Source: Streptomyces sp. NBC_00663 (GTDB taxonomy: Bacteria; Actinomycetota; Actinomycetes; Streptomycetales; Streptomycetaceae). From it: a DNA stretch of 64,000 bases. The notes beneath the pieces are model-generated. The model saw only the letters and a list, made by a program, of their open reading frames with translations, searched no databases and was not told where the DNA came from. Position 1 is the stretch's first letter, and the number at the start of each line of letters is the position of its first letter. The stretch lies in contig NZ_CP109027.1 in the NCBI RefSeq assembly GCF_036226885.1, positions 5,270,001 to 5,334,000 on the forward strand, read 5' to 3'. Of this stretch, positions 36,011-45,282 are shown piece after piece. The position numbers and the translations under genes were made by a program.

Positions 36011-36511
36011 TCAGCTCACCCTGGGGAACTTGGCCTGGAGGGTCCAGATCGCCGGGTTCTCGCCCAGGTCCTCGTGGAGGTCGGTCAGGTCGGCGAGGAG
36101 GTCGTGGAGGAAGTCGCGGGCCTCGCGGCGCAGGTCGGCGTGGGAGAAAGTGAGCGGGGGGTCCTCGGCCGGCATCCAGTCCGACTCGATGTCCACCCAG
36201 CCGAAGCGGCGCTCGAAGAGCATGCGGTCCGTGGACTCGGTGAAGTCGAGTTCGGCGTACTGAGGGCGGGAGGCGCGGGAGCCCGCCGGGTCGAGGTCGA
36301 GGTGTTCCACGATGTCGCACAGGGCCCACGCGAAGTCGAGCACCGGCACCCATCCCCAGGCTGTGGACAACTCCCGGTCCGCCTTGGTGTCGGCGAGGTA
36401 GACGTCGCCGCAGAACAGGTCGTGCCGCAGCGCGTGGACGTCCGCGCGGCGGTAGTCGGTCTGGGGCGGGTCGGGGAAGCGGTTGGAGAGGGCGTAGCCG
36501 ATGTCGAGCAC
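36011..36511 (-). CDS. Conserved hypothetical acidic protein
   Basis: About 166 residues, no family recognised. It is strongly acidic and Trp/Asp-rich (WVDIESDWMPAEDPPLTFSHADLRREARDFLHDLLADLTDLHEDLGENP region), with no signal or membrane segment. The only reasonable start is GTG 36511 in TYVLDIGYALSNRF; no ribosome site is visible, so the start is uncertain and the message may be leaderless. It is divergent from the M1 peptidase across a G-rich repeat tract. Confidence 0.6.
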   Translation of the reverse strand: MLDIGYALSNRFPDPPQTDYRRADVHALRHDLFCGDVYLADTKADRELSTAWGWVPVLDFAWALCDIVEHLDLDPAGSRASRPQYAELDFTESTDRMLFERRFGWVDIESDWMPAEDPPLTFSHADLRREARDFLHDLLADLTDLHEDLGENPAIWTLQAKFPRVS

Positions 36512-36529
36512 GTACGTGATGGTGTCACG

Positions 36530-36822
36530 CCACCCGGACCGGGGCGTCCGGCGTCCGGCGTCCGATGGGCCGGGGGTCGGGGGGCGGGCGTCCGCGGGTC
36601 CGAGGGTCGGGGGCGGGCGTCCGTGGGCCGGGGGTCGGGGGCGGGTGTCGGAGGGGCCGGGGGCTGGGCGTCCGAGGGGCGGGTGTCCGAGGGGCGGGGG
36701 CGGGTGTTCGCGGGCCCGGGCGGCCGGGGGCGGGTGTCGGAGGGGCCGGGCGTCCGCGGGTCCGCGGGTCCGCGGGGCGGGTGTCCGAGGGGCGGGGCGG
36801 GTGTCCGCGGGGCCGGGCGTCC
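36530..36822 (+). repeat. G-rich degenerate tandem repeat between divergent genes
   Basis: About 290 bases of nearly pure G/C with dense GGG runs on the plus strand, built from variants of GTCCG(A/C)GGGGC. Exact copies of GTCCGAGGGGCGGG occur at 36670, 36685 and 36783. It should form G-quadruplexes. It occupies the promoter region of the M1 peptidase and the divergent hypothetical gene. Confidence 0.85.
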
Positions 36823-36835
36823 TAGGATCTCTGGC

Positions 36836-38239
36836 ATGTCCAGATCCGCACGCCTTGTCCCGGCCTGTGTCTCCGCCCTGACCGCTCTCGCCGCGCTCAC
36901 CCTCACGGCATGCGGCGCCGGCGACGGCGCGGTGCGGGGCACCCCAGGGGGAGCCGGGGTGCGCGACCCGTATTTCCCCAAGGCGGGCAACGGCGGATAC
37001 GACGTCGGCCACTACGACCTGCGCCTGTCCTACGACCCGGACACCGACCACCTGTCCGGCACCGCCGGCATCACCGCCCGGGCCACGCAGGACCTGTCCG
37101 CCTTCGACCTGGACCTGAAGGGGCTGGACGTCGAGTCCGTCACGGTCGAGGGAAGGGCCGCCCGCTTCCACCGCACCGGCCAGGAGCTGACCGTCCGCCC
37201 CCACGACGGCCTCGACAAGGGGGAGACCTTCAAGGCCGAGGTCCGCTACTCCGGCACCCCCCGGACCCTCACCGACGCCGACGGCTCCCAGGAGGGCTGG
37301 CTGCGCACCGCCGACGGAGCGGTGGCCCTCGGCGAGCCGATCGGGTCGATGACGTGGTTCCCCGGCAACCACCACCCCGCGGACAAGGCGTCGTACGACA
37401 TCACGGTCACCGTCCCGGACGGTCTGGAAGCCGTCTCCAACGGGGAGTTGAGGAAGAAGGAGACCGGTGACGCGGGCACGACCTTCTCCTGGCACACGGC
37501 CGAGCCCATGGCGAGCTATGTCGCCACCCTCGCCGTCGGCGACTACGGCATCCACCGCTCCACCGCCGCTGACGTGCCCGTCTACACGGCCGTCCGGGAA
37601 GGGGAGAGCGCGAAGGCGCTCGCGCGGCTGCCCGAGATCATGGAGTGGGGGGAAGAGAACTTCGGGCCCTACCCCTTCTCCTCCACCGGCGCGATCGTCG
37701 GCGGCGAGGACGACGCCGAGTACGCCCTGGAGACGCAGAACCGGCCCTTCTTCCCCGGCGCCCCCGACACCGGGCTCCTGGTGCACGAGCTCGCCCACCA
37801 GTGGTTCGGCGACTCCGTCACCCCGAAGAGCTGGCGGGACATGTGGCTCAACGAGGGGTTCGCGACATACGCGGAGTGGCTGTGGGAGGAGGACGAGGGC
37901 GGCGACAGCGCGCAGGACACCTTCGACCGGCTCTACGAGGAGGGGGAGGACGAGTATCCGGACCTGTGGGCGTTCCCGCCGGCCGAGCCGAACGGGGCCG
38001 CGCACCTCTCCGACGATCCCGTCTACCAGCGCGGCGCGATGGTGATCCAGAAGATCCGGCAGACGGTCGGCGACGACACCTTCTACGACATCGTGCAAGG
38101 CTGGACGGCCGGGCACCGGCACGGCAACGCCGACACCGACGACTTCACGGAGTACGTCGAACAGCGGGCGCCGGACGAGGACTTCGACGCGATCTGGGAC
38201 GAGTGGCTGTACGGGGAGGGCAAGCCGGCACGACCGTAA
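36836..38239 (+). CDS. M1-family zinc metallopeptidase, lipoprotein
   Basis: 467 residues. The signal peptide ends in lipobox LTAC, so the enzyme is anchored outside the membrane. The M1 core has HELAHQWFGD followed by NEGFAT (HExxH-18-E) and a variant exopeptidase loop GGEDDAEYALETQ. It is shorter than PepN (about 850) because the C-terminal helical domain is lacking, as in compact actinobacterial secreted M1 enzymes. TAGGAT at 36823-36828 lies seven bases before the ATG with no ribosome site, fitting a leaderless transcript. Confidence 0.92.
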   Translation: MSRSARLVPACVSALTALAALTLTACGAGDGAVRGTPGGAGVRDPYFPKAGNGGYDVGHYDLRLSYDPDTDHLSGTAGITARATQDLSAFDLDLKGLDVESVTVEGRAARFHRTGQELTVRPHDGLDKGETFKAEVRYSGTPRTLTDADGSQEGWLRTADGAVALGEPIGSMTWFPGNHHPADKASYDITVTVPDGLEAVSNGELRKKETGDAGTTFSWHTAEPMASYVATLAVGDYGIHRSTAADVPVYTAVREGESAKALARLPEIMEWGEENFGPYPFSSTGAIVGGEDDAEYALETQNRPFFPGAPDTGLLVHELAHQWFGDSVTPKSWRDMWLNEGFATYAEWLWEEDEGGDSAQDTFDRLYEEGEDEYPDLWAFPPAEPNGAAHLSDDPVYQRGAMVIQKIRQTVGDDTFYDIVQGWTAGHRHGNADTDDFTEYVEQRAPDEDFDAIWDEWLYGEGKPARP

Positions 38240-38395
38240 CGGTCACCCGGTGATCAGAGAACGGTCCCGGACGGTCACGGATGGCTCCGGGCGGTCGGGA
38301 ACAGGCGCCTTCCGGACGGCCGCCCCGCATATGCGTCGGTATACCTAGGGTGGGCGCCCCGGGTACGTATCCGGTCCTGCTGCCGAGGGGACGTC

Positions 38396-40762
38396 ATGGA
38401 CAGCTTCGTACCGCCGGCGCTGTCGGCCCATGAGACGGACGACGTCGGACTGCCCGCCGAACTCACCCGGTTCATCGGACGGGACGCCGAACTCGCCGAG
38501 ATCCGCGAGGCGTTGTACCGGGAGCGGCTGGTGACGCTGATGGGCGCCGGCGGGGTCGGCAAGACCCGGCTCGCGCTGCGCACCGCCCGCCGGATGCGCG
38601 AACGCTGCCCGGACGGCGTGTACTTCGTGGAGCTGTCCGAGCTGCGCGACCCGGAGCTGCTGGCCAACGCGGTCGCGGCGGTCGTGGAGCTGCCCGAGCA
38701 GTCCGAGCGGGTGGGCCGCACCCCGCTGGAGGCGCTGATCGCCTACTTCGGGAGCCGCAGACTGCTGCTCGTCCTGGACACCTGTGAGCATCTCGTCGAC
38801 GCCTGCGCGGTGTTCGTGCAGTCCGTGCTGCGCTACTGCCCGCAGGTCCGCGTCCTGGCGACCAGCAGACAGCCGCTGGACGCCCCCGGCGAGCGGGTGC
38901 TCCAGGTGATGCCGCTGCCGGTGATCGACCCGGACGACGACGCCCGGCCCGGCGCCGAACCCAGCGACGCCATGCTGCTGTTCGCCGAACGCGCGGCGGC
39001 CGTGGTCCGCGGCTTCGGGCTCACCGACGCCAACCGCGGCCTGGTCGCCCGGCTCTGCCACCGCCTCGACGGCATCCCGCTGGCCATCGAACTGGCCGCC
39101 GTACGCCTGCGAGCGCTCTCCCTGGAACAGCTCCTCTCCCGTCTCGACCACCGCTTCCGGCTGCTGTCCGGCGGCAGCCGCGGAGTACTGCCCCGCCACC
39201 AGACCCTGCGCACGGCCATCGACTGGAGCCATGGGCTGTGCACCGAGCAGGAGCAGTTGCTGTGGGTGCGGCTCTCGGTGTTCGCCGGGGAGTTCGAGCT
39301 GACCGCCGCCGAGGAGGTCTGCTCGGGGCCCCGGCTGCCGCCGGAGGAGATCCTGGAGTGTCTGATCGGGCTGGTGGACAAGGCGATCGTGCTGCGGCTC
39401 GACGACGAGGGCGACGGCAGCGACGCCCGCTACCGGATGCTCGACACCATCCGTGAGTACGGCCGCGAGCGCCTCGCCGAGAGCGGCGCCGAGCTGGAGT
39501 ACCGCACCCGCCACCGCGACCACTGCCTCGCCCTGGCCGAGGAGTTCGACGCCCGCTGGCTCAGCCGCGACCAGGTGGTGTGGATGCGCAGGGCCTGGCG
39601 GGAGCGGGCCAGTCTGCGCTCGGCGCTGGAGTTCTGCTGCACCGAACCCCGCGAGGCCATCGCCGGGCTCCGGCTCGCCGCGGCCCTGTGGGGGCTGTGG
39701 CTCGGCACCGGACGCACGGTCGAGGGCCTGTACTGGCTGGAGCGGCTGCTGCCGCTGTGCCCCGAGCCGCACCCGGCCCGGGTCCGCGCCCTCAGGGTCG
39801 CCGGCCACCTCAGCCTCATGTCCGGCGCCCACGGCCGCGGCCTGGAGCTGACCGAACGCGCCGAGGACGCCTCCCACGAGGGCGGCGGACGCGTCGACGC
39901 CGCCTACGTCGTCTTCAACCGCGGACTCGCCCACACCCTGGCCGGCGAGGTCGACTGGGCGCTGGAGCGGCTCAGGGACGCCCGCGAACGGTTCGCCGGC
40001 CTCGGCGAACAGGGCGGCGAGGCATGGATGCTGGGCACGATGTGCGGGGCACACCTGTGCGCGGGCGAGTATGACAAGACCCTCGCCACCTGCGAGGAGA
40101 CCCGACCCGTCCTGGAACCGCTGGGGGAGCGCTGGGTGCGGGGCTGGGTGGGCTGGATCCAGGGCTGCGCCCTGTGGGGGCTGGGCCGGCACGAGGAGTC
40201 CGCGGCCGTGCTGCGCTCCGCGCTGACGATGTGCCTGGAGATCCACCACGCCCAGGGCATCGCCTTCTCCATCGACACCCTCGGCTGGGTCGCCGCAGCC
40301 GAGGGCCGCCCCGAGCGGGCGGCGGCGCTGCTGGGCGCGGCTGACCGGCTGTGGGAGAGGTTCCACGACCCGCGGCTCGGCATCCCCGCCATGCACCGGG
40401 CCCACGACGACGCGAGGGCGATCACGCGCGGCGCCCTCGGTGCGCGCCGCCACGAGGAGTTGTACGCCGCCGGCGCCGCGCTGTCCCTCCAGGAGGCCGT
40501 GGACCGCGCCACGGGCGAGGCGACCGGCGGGCGGACGAGCGCCAGACGGGCGGTGGGACACGGCGGCTGGTCCGCACTGACCGTACGGGAGCGGGAGATC
40601 GCGGCCCTGGTCGCGCAGGGTCTGTCGAACCGTCGTATCGCCGAGCAGCTCACCATCTCCAAGCGCACGGTGGACTCGCACGTGGAGCACATCATGGGCA
40701 AGCTCGGCTACGCGTCACGGACCCAGATCGCCACTCTCGCCGCGGCCCGGCCCAGCGCCTGA
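38396..40762 (+). CDS. ATPase-LuxR transcriptional regulator (AfsR-like NB-ARC core)
   Basis: 788 residues. NB-ARC-type ATPase with P-loop MGAGGVGKTRLAL and LLLVLDTCEHLVDA, a long helical TPR-like middle, and a C-terminal LuxR helix-turn-helix (LTVREREIAALVAQGLSNRRIAEQL; TVDSHVEHIMGKLG). There is no receiver domain. GAGGGGAC precedes ATG 38396. No operon partner is evident; regulated genes unknown. Confidence 0.9.
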   Translation: MDSFVPPALSAHETDDVGLPAELTRFIGRDAELAEIREALYRERLVTLMGAGGVGKTRLALRTARRMRERCPDGVYFVELSELRDPELLANAVAAVVELPEQSERVGRTPLEALIAYFGSRRLLLVLDTCEHLVDACAVFVQSVLRYCPQVRVLATSRQPLDAPGERVLQVMPLPVIDPDDDARPGAEPSDAMLLFAERAAAVVRGFGLTDANRGLVARLCHRLDGIPLAIELAAVRLRALSLEQLLSRLDHRFRLLSGGSRGVLPRHQTLRTAIDWSHGLCTEQEQLLWVRLSVFAGEFELTAAEEVCSGPRLPPEEILECLIGLVDKAIVLRLDDEGDGSDARYRMLDTIREYGRERLAESGAELEYRTRHRDHCLALAEEFDARWLSRDQVVWMRRAWRERASLRSALEFCCTEPREAIAGLRLAAALWGLWLGTGRTVEGLYWLERLLPLCPEPHPARVRALRVAGHLSLMSGAHGRGLELTERAEDASHEGGGRVDAAYVVFNRGLAHTLAGEVDWALERLRDARERFAGLGEQGGEAWMLGTMCGAHLCAGEYDKTLATCEETRPVLEPLGERWVRGWVGWIQGCALWGLGRHEESAAVLRSALTMCLEIHHAQGIAFSIDTLGWVAAAEGRPERAAALLGAADRLWERFHDPRLGIPAMHRAHDDARAITRGALGARRHEELYAAGAALSLQEAVDRATGEATGGRTSARRAVGHGGWSALTVREREIAALVAQGLSNRRIAEQLTISKRTVDSHVEHIMGKLGYASRTQIATLAAARPSA

Positions 40763-41017
40763 CGCCGAGGGGCCGCCCGGCGCGTGGTGATGATCCGCCG
40801 ACAGATCACCGTACGCACCGGACGGCCTCGAGAGCCTTCGACGGCACCGCCGGACAGGGCGATGCCGCCGTCGCCGATCACCAGGACGAGCGGGCTCTGT
40901 GGTCGCACCCCGGACAGTCTGCGCCACGCACCCGCCGCCCGCATCGGCAACAACACCCACTAGGGATACGTAAGTTGCGACGCGGACGGCATCGGTACGC
41001 CCGCGGGGGCCGTACGG

Positions 41018-42634
41018 CTACTTGACGTTGACGGCGTTCCACGCCGCCGCGACCGCGTTGTACTCGGCGCTGCCCGCCCCGTACAGGTCGCTCGCCGCCT
41101 GGAGGGTGCCGGTGCGGGCGCCCGCGTAGTCGGTCGAGGAGGTGAAGTACGTCGTCAGCGCCTTGTACCAGATCTGGTACGCCTTGGTGCGGCCGATGCC
41201 GGTGACGGTGGAGCCGTCGTACGTGGGGGAGTTGTAGCTCACGCCGTTGATCGTCTTCGCGCCGCTGCCCTCGCTCAGCAGGTAGAAGAAGTGGTTGGCG
41301 ACACCGGACGAGTTGTGGACGTCCAGCCGGCCGACGGTGCGCGACCAGTAGTCGGCCGAGCCGCCGTCCTTGCTGGGCTTGTCCATGTAGCGCAGCGGGG
41401 TGCCGTCGCCGTTGATGTCGATCTTCTCGCCGATGAGGTAGTCGCCGACGTCGGCGGAGTTGGCCGCGAAGAACTCCACCGAGGTGCCGAAGATGTCGGA
41501 GGTCGCCTCGTTCAGACCGCCCGACTCACGGCTGTATTTCAGCCCGGCCGTGGCCGCGGTCAGGCCGTGACTCATCTCATGTCCCGCGACATCGAGCGAG
41601 GTCAGCGGGTGGGAGTTGCCCGAGCCGTCGCCGTACGTCATGCAGAAGCAGCTGTCGTTCCAGAAGGCGTTGACGTACGCGTTGCCGTAGTGGACCCGGC
41701 TGTAGGCGGCCTTGCCGTCACCGGCGATGCCGTTGCGGTTGAAGGCGGACTTGTAGAAGTCCCAGGTGACGGCGGCACCGTAGGCGGCGTCGACGGCGGC
41801 GGTCTGCCGGTTGGCCGGGGTGCCGTCGCCCCAGGCGTCGTCGGCGTCGTGGAAGAGGGTCCCGGTCCCGGAGGTACCGCCGCCCAGGTCATAGGTCTTG
41901 TGGCCACCGCGCCCGGAGTCGACGAGGTCGAAGCCCCCCGAGGCGGCGGCGGTGGTGCCCAGCGTCACGGTCCCGCTGTACTCACTGCTGCCGGTACCGG
42001 TGTCGATGCCCTGGTACTCGTAGATCTTCTTGCCGGTGGTGGCGTCGGTGATGACGTGCAGCTCGCTGGGGGTGCCGTCGTGCTGGAGCCCCTTGACGAC
42101 GGACTCGTAGGCGAGGACGGGCTTGGCACCGGCGGCCCAGACGACCTTGCGAGCGGAGGCGCTGGCGGAACCGGTCCCCGCGAGGGCCGCCTTCTTCGCG
42201 GTGGCGGCGGATATCGCGGCGTCCGTCGACGCCACGGCTATCCGGGCGTGGGTCGCCTTGCTGACGCCCTTGAGCGCCCCGCCCTTCGCGACGTGCGTGA
42301 CCAGGTCGCCGCCGAGGACGGGCAGACCGGCGTAGGTGCGCTCGTAGCGGGTGTGGACGGTGCCGTCGGCGTCCTTGACGACATCGCGGGCGACCAGCGC
42401 CTCCTGGGCGCCGAGCCCGAGCTCGTCGGCGGTGGAACCCGCCGCGTCCTGCGCCGACTTGAGGGCGGCGGCGCGGGCCGGGGCGCTGAGGGGAAGGGCG
42501 GTGGCGCCGTTGACGGACTCGGGGGCCGCGGTGGCGGCACCGTTCTGAAGCGCGAGCACGACCATGGCCGCCGAGCCGATCAGGGCGGCGGCACGCAGAC
42601 GGGTCGTACGGGAGATACGGGACTGCTGTCTCAC
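41018..42634 (-). CDS. Secreted M4 (thermolysin-like) neutral metalloprotease
   Basis: 538 residues. A Sec signal peptide ends near GAATAAPES; an FTP/PepSY propeptide follows to about residue 215, then the mature M4 domain with zinc motif GHEMSHGLTA, third ligand in GGLNEATSDIFG, and DVHNSSGVANHFFYLLSEG carrying the catalytic His. It is exported as a zymogen and degrades extracellular protein. A TTGAC-N8-GTCAA inverted repeat at 42741-42758 upstream could be an operator. Confidence 0.94.
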   Translation of the reverse strand: MRQQSRISRTTRLRAAALIGSAAMVVLALQNGAATAAPESVNGATALPLSAPARAAALKSAQDAAGSTADELGLGAQEALVARDVVKDADGTVHTRYERTYAGLPVLGGDLVTHVAKGGALKGVSKATHARIAVASTDAAISAATAKKAALAGTGSASASARKVVWAAGAKPVLAYESVVKGLQHDGTPSELHVITDATTGKKIYEYQGIDTGTGSSEYSGTVTLGTTAAASGGFDLVDSGRGGHKTYDLGGGTSGTGTLFHDADDAWGDGTPANRQTAAVDAAYGAAVTWDFYKSAFNRNGIAGDGKAAYSRVHYGNAYVNAFWNDSCFCMTYGDGSGNSHPLTSLDVAGHEMSHGLTAATAGLKYSRESGGLNEATSDIFGTSVEFFAANSADVGDYLIGEKIDINGDGTPLRYMDKPSKDGGSADYWSRTVGRLDVHNSSGVANHFFYLLSEGSGAKTINGVSYNSPTYDGSTVTGIGRTKAYQIWYKALTTYFTSSTDYAGARTGTLQAASDLYGAGSAEYNAVAAAWNAVNVK

Positions 42635-42863
42635 TCGGTCTCCTTCGGGCCGGCCTCAGGGTTGGCGAGGCACAGGCAAGGCACAGGTGGGGCACAGAGG
42701 TGCGGCGAGCGAGGAGAGGGTGACATCCGAACCGGCCCGTTTGACAGGCCGCCGTCAAGACTTTACGTGTTCTTGTCCGAAAGTCAGTTTTCACAATCCG
42801 CTATGCGGACGTGTGAGGCATGGTCAACTCCTCGCTTGTTAAGCGGAGTTGGCGGCGAATCCG

Positions 42864-43805
42864 TCACTCGGCCCCGTCCAGCAGGCGGGCGAGGTCCGGC
42901 GGCCACAGGGCGTCCGGCGTGGCGCGCAGTTCCTCCCGTGGCCACCAGCGCCAGGCGAGGATGCCGTCCTCGGCGTGGGCGGCGGCGAGATGCGGGCCGA
43001 CCGGCTCGCGGCGCGGACCGTGGGCGACGTAGATGTGCTCGTCCTGGTGAACGGGCCCGACCGCATGGGTGAAGTCGTGTTCCCAGGTGCACAGCAGCGG
43101 GCCGGGCTCCAGATCCGTCCAGCCCGTCTCCTCGCGCAGCTCCCGCAGGGCGCCCTCCCGCGGCGTCTCGTCCGCCTCAAGGCCCCCGCCGGGCGGCGCC
43201 CAGTGGAGGCCGACCTCGACGTTGTCGTACCGGAAGAGGAAGACGGCCCCTTCCGGATCGAGTACGGCGACCCGGGCGGCGTGCCGGGGCAGGCGCAGCG
43301 ACTTGCGCAGAACGGCACACGGCCGGCCGAGTTGAAGGTCGGTGCGGTGGTCGACGACCTCGTAGCCGAGGGCGGTCCAGAAGGCGAGGCCGCGGGGGTT
43401 GTTGTCGAGGACGGCCAGCCGCAGAGCGGTACGCCCGGCGGAGCGGAACCGTTCCTCGACAAGCCCCGCGACCCGCTTGCCGACCCCCTTGCGATGCGCC
43501 GCCGCGTCGACCATCAGCAGCCCGATCCACGGGTCGGGATCGTCGGGATCGGGATGGTGCGCGAGCGTGATCACGATCCCCACCACCCGCCCCTCGCCAC
43601 GGGCCAGCAGCACCTCCACACCGGGATGGGCCAGCTCCTCGGCCAGCGCGGCGGCCACCTGCTCCGGACGGATGTCGTACGGGTCGGGGAAGTCGCCGCT
43701 GAGGGCGTGGAACTGGTGATTGGAGGCGTAAAGCGCGGTGAGTTCGGTGAGGACGGGGGCCGGGATGTCGTGATCGGCCGTCAGAGGCAGGGGTTCGAGG
43801 CGCAC
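42864..43805 (-). CDS. GNAT acetyltransferase-Nudix hydrolase fusion
   Basis: 313 residues. Residues about 1-170 are a GNAT domain (acetyl-CoA loop RKGVGKRVAGL, then AFWTALGYEVV). Residues about 172-313 are a Nudix domain with a complete box GGGLEADETPREGALRELREETGW (GX5EX7REUXEEXGU). The two activities on one chain suggest acetylation and pyrophosphohydrolysis of related metabolites, but substrates are unknown. Confidence 0.88.
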   Translation of the reverse strand: MRLEPLPLTADHDIPAPVLTELTALYASNHQFHALSGDFPDPYDIRPEQVAAALAEELAHPGVEVLLARGEGRVVGIVITLAHHPDPDDPDPWIGLLMVDAAAHRKGVGKRVAGLVEERFRSAGRTALRLAVLDNNPRGLAFWTALGYEVVDHRTDLQLGRPCAVLRKSLRLPRHAARVAVLDPEGAVFLFRYDNVEVGLHWAPPGGGLEADETPREGALRELREETGWTDLEPGPLLCTWEHDFTHAVGPVHQDEHIYVAHGPRREPVGPHLAAAHAEDGILAWRWWPREELRATPDALWPPDLARLLDGAE

Positions 43806-43832
43806 GCGGGGACGCTACCGCCCCCGAACGCC

Positions 43833-43862
43833 GAAGACCCCCGGCCGAAGCCGGGGGTCTTC
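43833..43862. terminator. Bidirectional terminator between TerD and GNAT-Nudix genes
   Basis: Perfect 13-bp arms GAAGACCCCCGGC and GCCGGGGGTCTTC with a CGAA tetraloop, 18 bases beyond the terD-like stop on the minus strand. Confidence 0.85.
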
Positions 43863-43879
43863 GCGCGATCCCGCGTTTG

Positions 43880-44455
43880 TCAGACGCTGACGCCGAAGTC
43901 CTGGGCGATGCCGACCAGGCCCGAGGCGTAGCCCTGGCCGACGGCGCGGAACTTCCACTCGGCGCCGTTGCGGTACAGCTCGCCGAAGACCATCGCCGTC
44001 TCCGTCGCCGCGTCCTCGGACAGGTCGTAGCGCGCGATCTCGGCGCCGCCGGCCTGGTTGACGATGCGGATGTAGGCGTTGCGGACCTGGCCGAAGTTCT
44101 GCGAGCGGTTCTCCGCGTCGTAGATCGAGACCGGGAAGACGATCTTGTCGATGTCGGCCGGGAGACCGGCCAGGTTGACGTTGATCGCCTCGTCGTCGCC
44201 GGCGCCCTCACCCGTGCGGTTGTCACCGGTGTGGACGATGGTCTGGTCCGGGGTCTGCTTGTTGTTGAAGAACACGAAGTGGCCGTCCGAATAGACCTTG
44301 CCCTGCGTGTTGACCGCGATCGCGGAGGCGTCGAGGTCGAAGTCCGTGCCGGTGGTGGTGCGGACGTCCCAGCCGAGGCCCACGGTGACGGCGGTCAGGC
44401 CCGGAGCCTCCTTGGTGAGCGAGACGTTGCCACCCTTGGACAGGCTTACAGCCAT
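43880..44455 (-). CDS. TerD-family calcium-binding stress protein
   Basis: 191 residues, full-length TerD domain: MAVSLSKGGNVSLTK start, GLGWDVRTTTGTDFDLDASA (calcium-binding acidic motif), and DNRTGEGAGDDEAINVNLAGLP. It is cytosolic. In Streptomyces TerD proteins affect calcium homeostasis and development rather than tellurite resistance alone. It is a single gene with its own terminator. Confidence 0.94.
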   Translation of the reverse strand: MAVSLSKGGNVSLTKEAPGLTAVTVGLGWDVRTTTGTDFDLDASAIAVNTQGKVYSDGHFVFFNNKQTPDQTIVHTGDNRTGEGAGDDEAINVNLAGLPADIDKIVFPVSIYDAENRSQNFGQVRNAYIRIVNQAGGAEIARYDLSEDAATETAMVFGELYRNGAEWKFRAVGQGYASGLVGIAQDFGVSV

Positions 44456-44621
44456 GGTTGGGAGTCCTTTCCCTCGTTTATGTACTGCCTGAAGCTACAT
44501 CTACCCGTATGAACGCCGAGAGGGGTACCGAAGGTTCCAGGTGTCTTTACTTTCTTTACCGAACAGACGGTGAACGATATTCGCGTGACGTGTGCCGGTC
44601 ATCCGGGGGACCATGGACGGC

Positions 44622-45050
44622 ATGTCCGGTCCCCACGTCATCCGCGGCTCCGTCTCGCTTCCCGAGGCCGAGCTCCAGTGGCGTTTCTCGCGCTCGTCCG
44701 GACCCGGCGGGCAGCACGTCAACACCAGCGACTCCCAGGTGGAGCTCCGCTTCGACCTCGCCAACACCGACGCCCTGCCCGAGGTCTGGAAGGCCCGCGC
44801 CCTCGAACGGCTGGCGTCCCGCCTGGTGGACGGCGTCATCACCGTCCGCTCCTCCGAACACCGCTCCCAGTGGCGCAACCGCGAGACAGCCGCGGTACGC
44901 CTCGCGGCGCTCCTCGCCGAAGCGACCGCCCCGCCCCCCAAGCCCCGCAAGCCGACCCGCATCCCGCGAGGCATCAACGAACGCCGCCTACGCGAGAAGA
45001 AGCAGCGCGCGGAGACGAAGCGAGGCAGAACGGGCAGAGACTGGGGCTGA
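44622..45050 (+). CDS. arfB: ArfB/YaeJ-like peptidyl-tRNA hydrolase for ribosome rescue
   Basis: 142 residues. It is an RF-1 domain with the catalytic GGQ (SSGPGGQHVNTSDSQVELRF) and a basic C-terminal tail (KPRKPTRIPRGINERRLREKKQRAETKRG region) that enters the empty mRNA channel of stalled 70S ribosomes. It lacks the codon-recognition domains of RF1/RF2. ATG 44622 is 11 bases from GGGGGA; ATG 44613 is only 2 bases from it and is less likely. Confidence 0.9.
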   Translation: MSGPHVIRGSVSLPEAELQWRFSRSSGPGGQHVNTSDSQVELRFDLANTDALPEVWKARALERLASRLVDGVITVRSSEHRSQWRNRETAAVRLAALLAEATAPPPKPRKPTRIPRGINERRLREKKQRAETKRGRTGRDWG

Positions 45051-45083
45051 CCGAGGACGCCCGGCCGCGGCCACGTCGTGGCC

Positions 45084-45113
45084 GCTCGCGCGGTTCCCCG
45101 CGCCCCTGGGCGG
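45084..45113 (+). repeat. Dispersed Streptomyces intergenic repeat, copy B
   Basis: GCTCGCGCGGTTCCCCGCGCCCCTGGGCGG. The same core (tcgcgc..gttccccgcgcccct) recurs at 52484-52515 and, interrupted, at 60203-60270. It is a common short dispersed element in Streptomyces genomes. Confidence 0.8.
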
Positions 45114-45228
45114 CACGACGCCGCAGCGCGTCATCACGGGCGCCTCTTCATAGGTGACCGATTCCGCGCCGTTCCGAGGACGGACACCCCCCGGCGCGGC
45201 CCCGACCCACAACGCACCCGCACGCTTG

Positions 45229-45282
45229 CTGTCACACAGTCGCCCCGTCATCCGTCAACACCCTGACGGAAAGGTGTGACAG
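45229..45282 (+). promoter_or_regulatory. Nested stem-loop enclosing the ribosome site of the ECF sigma gene
   Basis: Outer 9-bp arms CTGTCACAC (45229-45237) and GTGTGACAG (45274-45282) end directly at the ATG. An inner pair CCGTCA/TGACGG lies inside. The ribosome site GGAAAGG (45268-45274) sits within the structure, so translation could be gated by folding or a ligand. Confidence 0.6.
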
